Shown in pieces: positions 25,907 through 27,434 of a stretch of 27,434 nt of DNA (position 1 is the first letter of the stretch; each line of letters begins with the position of its first letter). Under the pieces are notes generated by a model. It made no database searches, was not told the DNA's origin, and saw only the letters and a program-made list of their open reading frames with translations. The DNA is taken from the NCBI GenBank assembly GCA_900540945.1, contig UQHQ01000028.1, positions 1 to 27,434 on the forward strand. The letters are read 5' to 3'. The position numbers and the translations under genes are program-made. This DNA is from an uncultured Collinsella sp. GTDB taxonomy: Bacteria; Actinomycetota; Coriobacteriia; Coriobacteriales; Coriobacteriaceae.

Positions 25907-26305
25907 ATACCCCTCTCCTCTCATATAGGTATACAGGCCCCGGCGATCGCCGGGATGTTGGCGTGATGGGATTTACGCTGTTGCTTCCAATCATCTGGCA
26001 GGCAGGCTCAGCAGCAGGTACGTGGCGTGGAGAGAAGACATGCCGAGGCGAGGGCCAGCTGATGCGCCCCACAGACCCGACCGCCCGTCTTGCACATGAC
26101 CGAGCGCCGCAAAGGCCGCATGCCGGATGCTCCCGGGCACGCCCCGGCGATGGGAAGCGCCCGCAACGGAAATCCGCATGCGGGTTTATTGTACCCCGCC
26201 GTCAAGCCATATTTCGGCAAATATAGGTGGCCGGTAAAGGTTTACCTCGGGTGACTATTGTGCGCCCGGCACCGACGGACACAGTCCCCTGGAACCCCAC
26301 AGCAG
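25907..26305. other. nifJ upstream region
   Basis: No gene is supported in this 400-bp stretch. CCCGGCGATCGCCGGG (25939-25954), a perfect 16-bp palindrome, lies 33-48 bp before the nifJ start and could be an operator or a leader hairpin. A minus-strand TACAAT at 26188-26193 is a good -10 match but has no -35 at proper spacing. GGTAAA/TTTACC (26233-26246) is another short symmetric element. A redox or carbon-flux regulator would be expected here, but I see no known operator consensus. Confidence 0.35.
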
Positions 26306-26368
26306 TTGCGGTGAAATAGGGACTGTTTTTGCTGTTAACGGCCTTAATCAGTCCCTATTTCACCGCAA
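26306..26368. repeat. Perfect 20-bp inverted repeat
   Basis: Arms at 26306-26325 and 26349-26368 (starting TTGCGGTGAAATAGGGACTG) are perfect inverse copies around a 23-nt AT-rich loop. A half-related ACAGTCCCC lies just upstream at 26281. No T run follows on the minus strand, so it does not look like an ordinary terminator for the FHA gene that ends at 26387. It resembles the inverted GGGAC-type elements at 19.3 kb. Confidence 0.75.
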
Positions 26369-26386
26369 GTTATTTGGGGGGATGAG

Positions 26387-27325
26387 TTAGAGGGTGCCGA
26401 GGAGGATGGCGTAGGTGGTGGATTCGCCGAGTTTGAGCTCGTCGCCGGGGTTGAGCTGAGCGGAGCGGCCAGGCTCTACTTGAATACACACGCTCGTGGC
26501 CCCGTTTACCACCACGGTGCCGTTCGTGGACGACAGGTCCTCGACAAACCATGTGCCAGAATCGTCGCACCAGATATGGGCATGGCGGGCCGAGACGTCG
26601 TCGCCGACGTCGGTGATGTCGCCCTCCCCCGTTGCCAGCGCGCCGATCTCGACGCCTTCCTCACTCGGCTGAATCCAGCGCGGGGCGCTCACCACGTAGC
26701 CGTTTTGCACGCGCAGCAGTCCCAGCGGATGCGCCGGCGCAACCTCGTGCTCGCCCGCGACCGAAGATGTGCTCAGCGAGCGCGGCGTCGACGTGGCGCC
26801 GCCACAGGTCGCATGAGCGTAGTCGATGGCATAGGTCACCGACGAACGGACATCTGCCGAGCAACCCACGGCGACAAACAGCACCAGGATGGCCTCGGCG
26901 CGCTCGGCGGGCATGAGCTCAGCCGCCTGCGACAGGCGCTCGAGCGCATTGCGATAGAGATTCGTGTCCTGGTGGCATTCCTCGAGCGCCCGCACCATGG
27001 GCTCGCCAGCGGGGCCGCACACCATATTGGTCACGGCCGCGGCGTCCATGGGATTGCGACGGCGCAGGGCCAGCTGCGACATAATGCGCGCGGCCGAGGT
27101 ACCGTAATCGGCAAAATAACGTTCCTGCAGCGTGCCGACCGGCGCGCGCACGATAAAGCGCGAAACCCAGGAGCGATCGGCGGCACGGCTCTGCGGACTA
27201 CGGCCGTCGGCGAGCGGGCGGCTCGAGAGCACCAGGCCGCACAGTTCGATATGGCTCAGGTGCGCTGCGCGCTTAAAGATGTCAAACATTGCCCCGCACG
27301 GGGTGAGCTCAGCTTGAGAAGCCAT
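26387..27325 (-). CDS. FHA-domain protein with an uncharacterised N-terminal region
   Basis: A 312-residue soluble protein. The C-terminal FHA domain (about 223-308) shows SARHAHIW (245-252), WFVEDLSSTNGT (259-270) and LNPGDELKLG. The arginine of the usual GR in the first strands is absent (EIGALATG), although GR normally helps bind phosphothreonine. Residues 1-200 are helical and not recognised; a low-complexity Ser/Thr linker (175-195) joins the halves. AAGGAGGG lies 8 nt before the ATG. It starts 3 nt after the stop of the upstream partial gene, so it belongs to a larger operon that probably includes Ser/Thr kinase or phosphatase signalling genes outside the window. Confidence 0.82.
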   Translation of the reverse strand: MASQAELTPCGAMFDIFKRAAHLSHIELCGLVLSSRPLADGRSPQSRAADRSWVSRFIVRAPVGTLQERYFADYGTSAARIMSQLALRRRNPMDAAAVTNMVCGPAGEPMVRALEECHQDTNLYRNALERLSQAAELMPAERAEAILVLFVAVGCSADVRSSVTYAIDYAHATCGGATSTPRSLSTSSVAGEHEVAPAHPLGLLRVQNGYVVSAPRWIQPSEEGVEIGALATGEGDITDVGDDVSARHAHIWCDDSGTWFVEDLSSTNGTVVVNGATSVCIQVEPGRSAQLNPGDELKLGESTTYAILLGTL

Positions 27326-27328
27326 GGC

Positions 27329-27434
27329 TTAGCCCTCCTTGGTCGCAGAGATCGTGTCAGATACTTCGGCCGGCCCGCCAAAGGCGCGGGCAGCCGCCGC
27401 GCCCGCCGCCCCCGAGGCGCCCGCGGTGGGCATC
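27329..27434 (-). CDS. C-terminal end of an upstream gene, Ala/Gly-rich (partial)
   Basis: The minus-strand frame entering from the window edge reads through an Ala/Gly-rich stretch to GGPAEVSDTISATKEG and a TAA at 27331-27329. The stop is 3 nt before the FHA gene's ATG and overlaps its ribosome-site region, so the two are translated together. About 34 residues are visible, which is too few to identify the protein. The Ala/Gly tract suggests a linker or tail of a larger protein. Confidence 0.6.
   Translation of the reverse strand, partial: MPTAGASGAAGAAAARAFGGPAEVSDTISATKEG

Noticed and set aside
26194..26205. TTGACG plus TACAAT as a nifJ promoter
   Set aside because: The two elements are only 6 bp apart, far too close for a sigma-70 promoter.

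Overview
The window looks like chromosomal DNA of a high-GC, anaerobic, sugar-fermenting gut actinobacterium, most likely Coriobacteriia and probably a Collinsella relative. The pointers are pyruvate:ferredoxin oxidoreductase in place of a pyruvate dehydrogenase, a lactose/cellobiose-type PTS with a 6-phospho-beta-glucosidase, a catabolic carbamate kinase, paired LytS/LytTR systems, and strong purine-rich ribosome binding sites with GC-rich third codon positions. The genus is an inference from protein style; no marker gene is present. I saw no tRNA, rRNA, transposase, phage gene or CRISPR array.

Layout. Nearly all genes are on the minus strand, so they are transcribed from right to left. (1) 138-8750 holds eight minus-strand genes: histidine kinase 2, LytTR regulator 2, a Zn-phospholipase-C-like protein, a UMF1-type MFS transporter, a glycosyltransferase-like protein, histidine kinase 1, LytTR regulator 1 and a YfcE-like phosphodiesterase. 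The two kinases share one architecture (two membrane helices, a GAF-like region, a LytS-type catalytic core). (2) 8862-11722 holds an APC permease followed by an amidohydrolase. (3) 12083-13117 (+) is a membrane-anchored C39-like peptidase with a long disordered N-terminus. (4) 13571-19067 is a complete beta-glucoside/cellobiose operon: a multidomain PRD regulator, then IIA, IIB, IIC and a GH1 phospho-glucosidase. (5) 19440-20402 is a lone carbamate kinase, followed across an AT-rich gap by a divergent pair on the plus strand: a DUF3830-like protein and an unknown helical protein. (6) 22367-25906 is nifJ. (7) 26387-27434 is an FHA protein and the tail of the gene upstream of it.

How the genes work together. 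The PTS operon imports and phosphorylates beta-glucosides and splits the 6-phosphate. Glycolytic pyruvate can then be oxidised by PFOR to acetyl-CoA, CO2 and reduced ferredoxin. Carbamate kinase can make ATP from carbamoyl phosphate. The APC permease and amidohydrolase probably import and cleave an amide or peptide-like compound that I cannot identify. The two LytS/LytTR pairs probably sense small cytoplasmic or membrane signals and control neighbouring transport or envelope genes.

Non-coding structure is the most unusual part. Three terminator-like hairpins sit only 27-43 nt before the next start codon in the 0.1-8.8 kb run. An intergenic array of degenerate palindromes repeats every 62 bp (13.2-13.4 kb). 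Two loci share GGGGACAG-type and GCTTTCCG-type repeats. A 20-bp perfect inverted repeat flanks the FHA gene, a large two-tier palindrome follows nifJ, and an operator-like palindrome precedes carbamate kinase. No single element is clearly a new defence or mobile system. The repeat families and the punctuated two-component cluster are the best leads.
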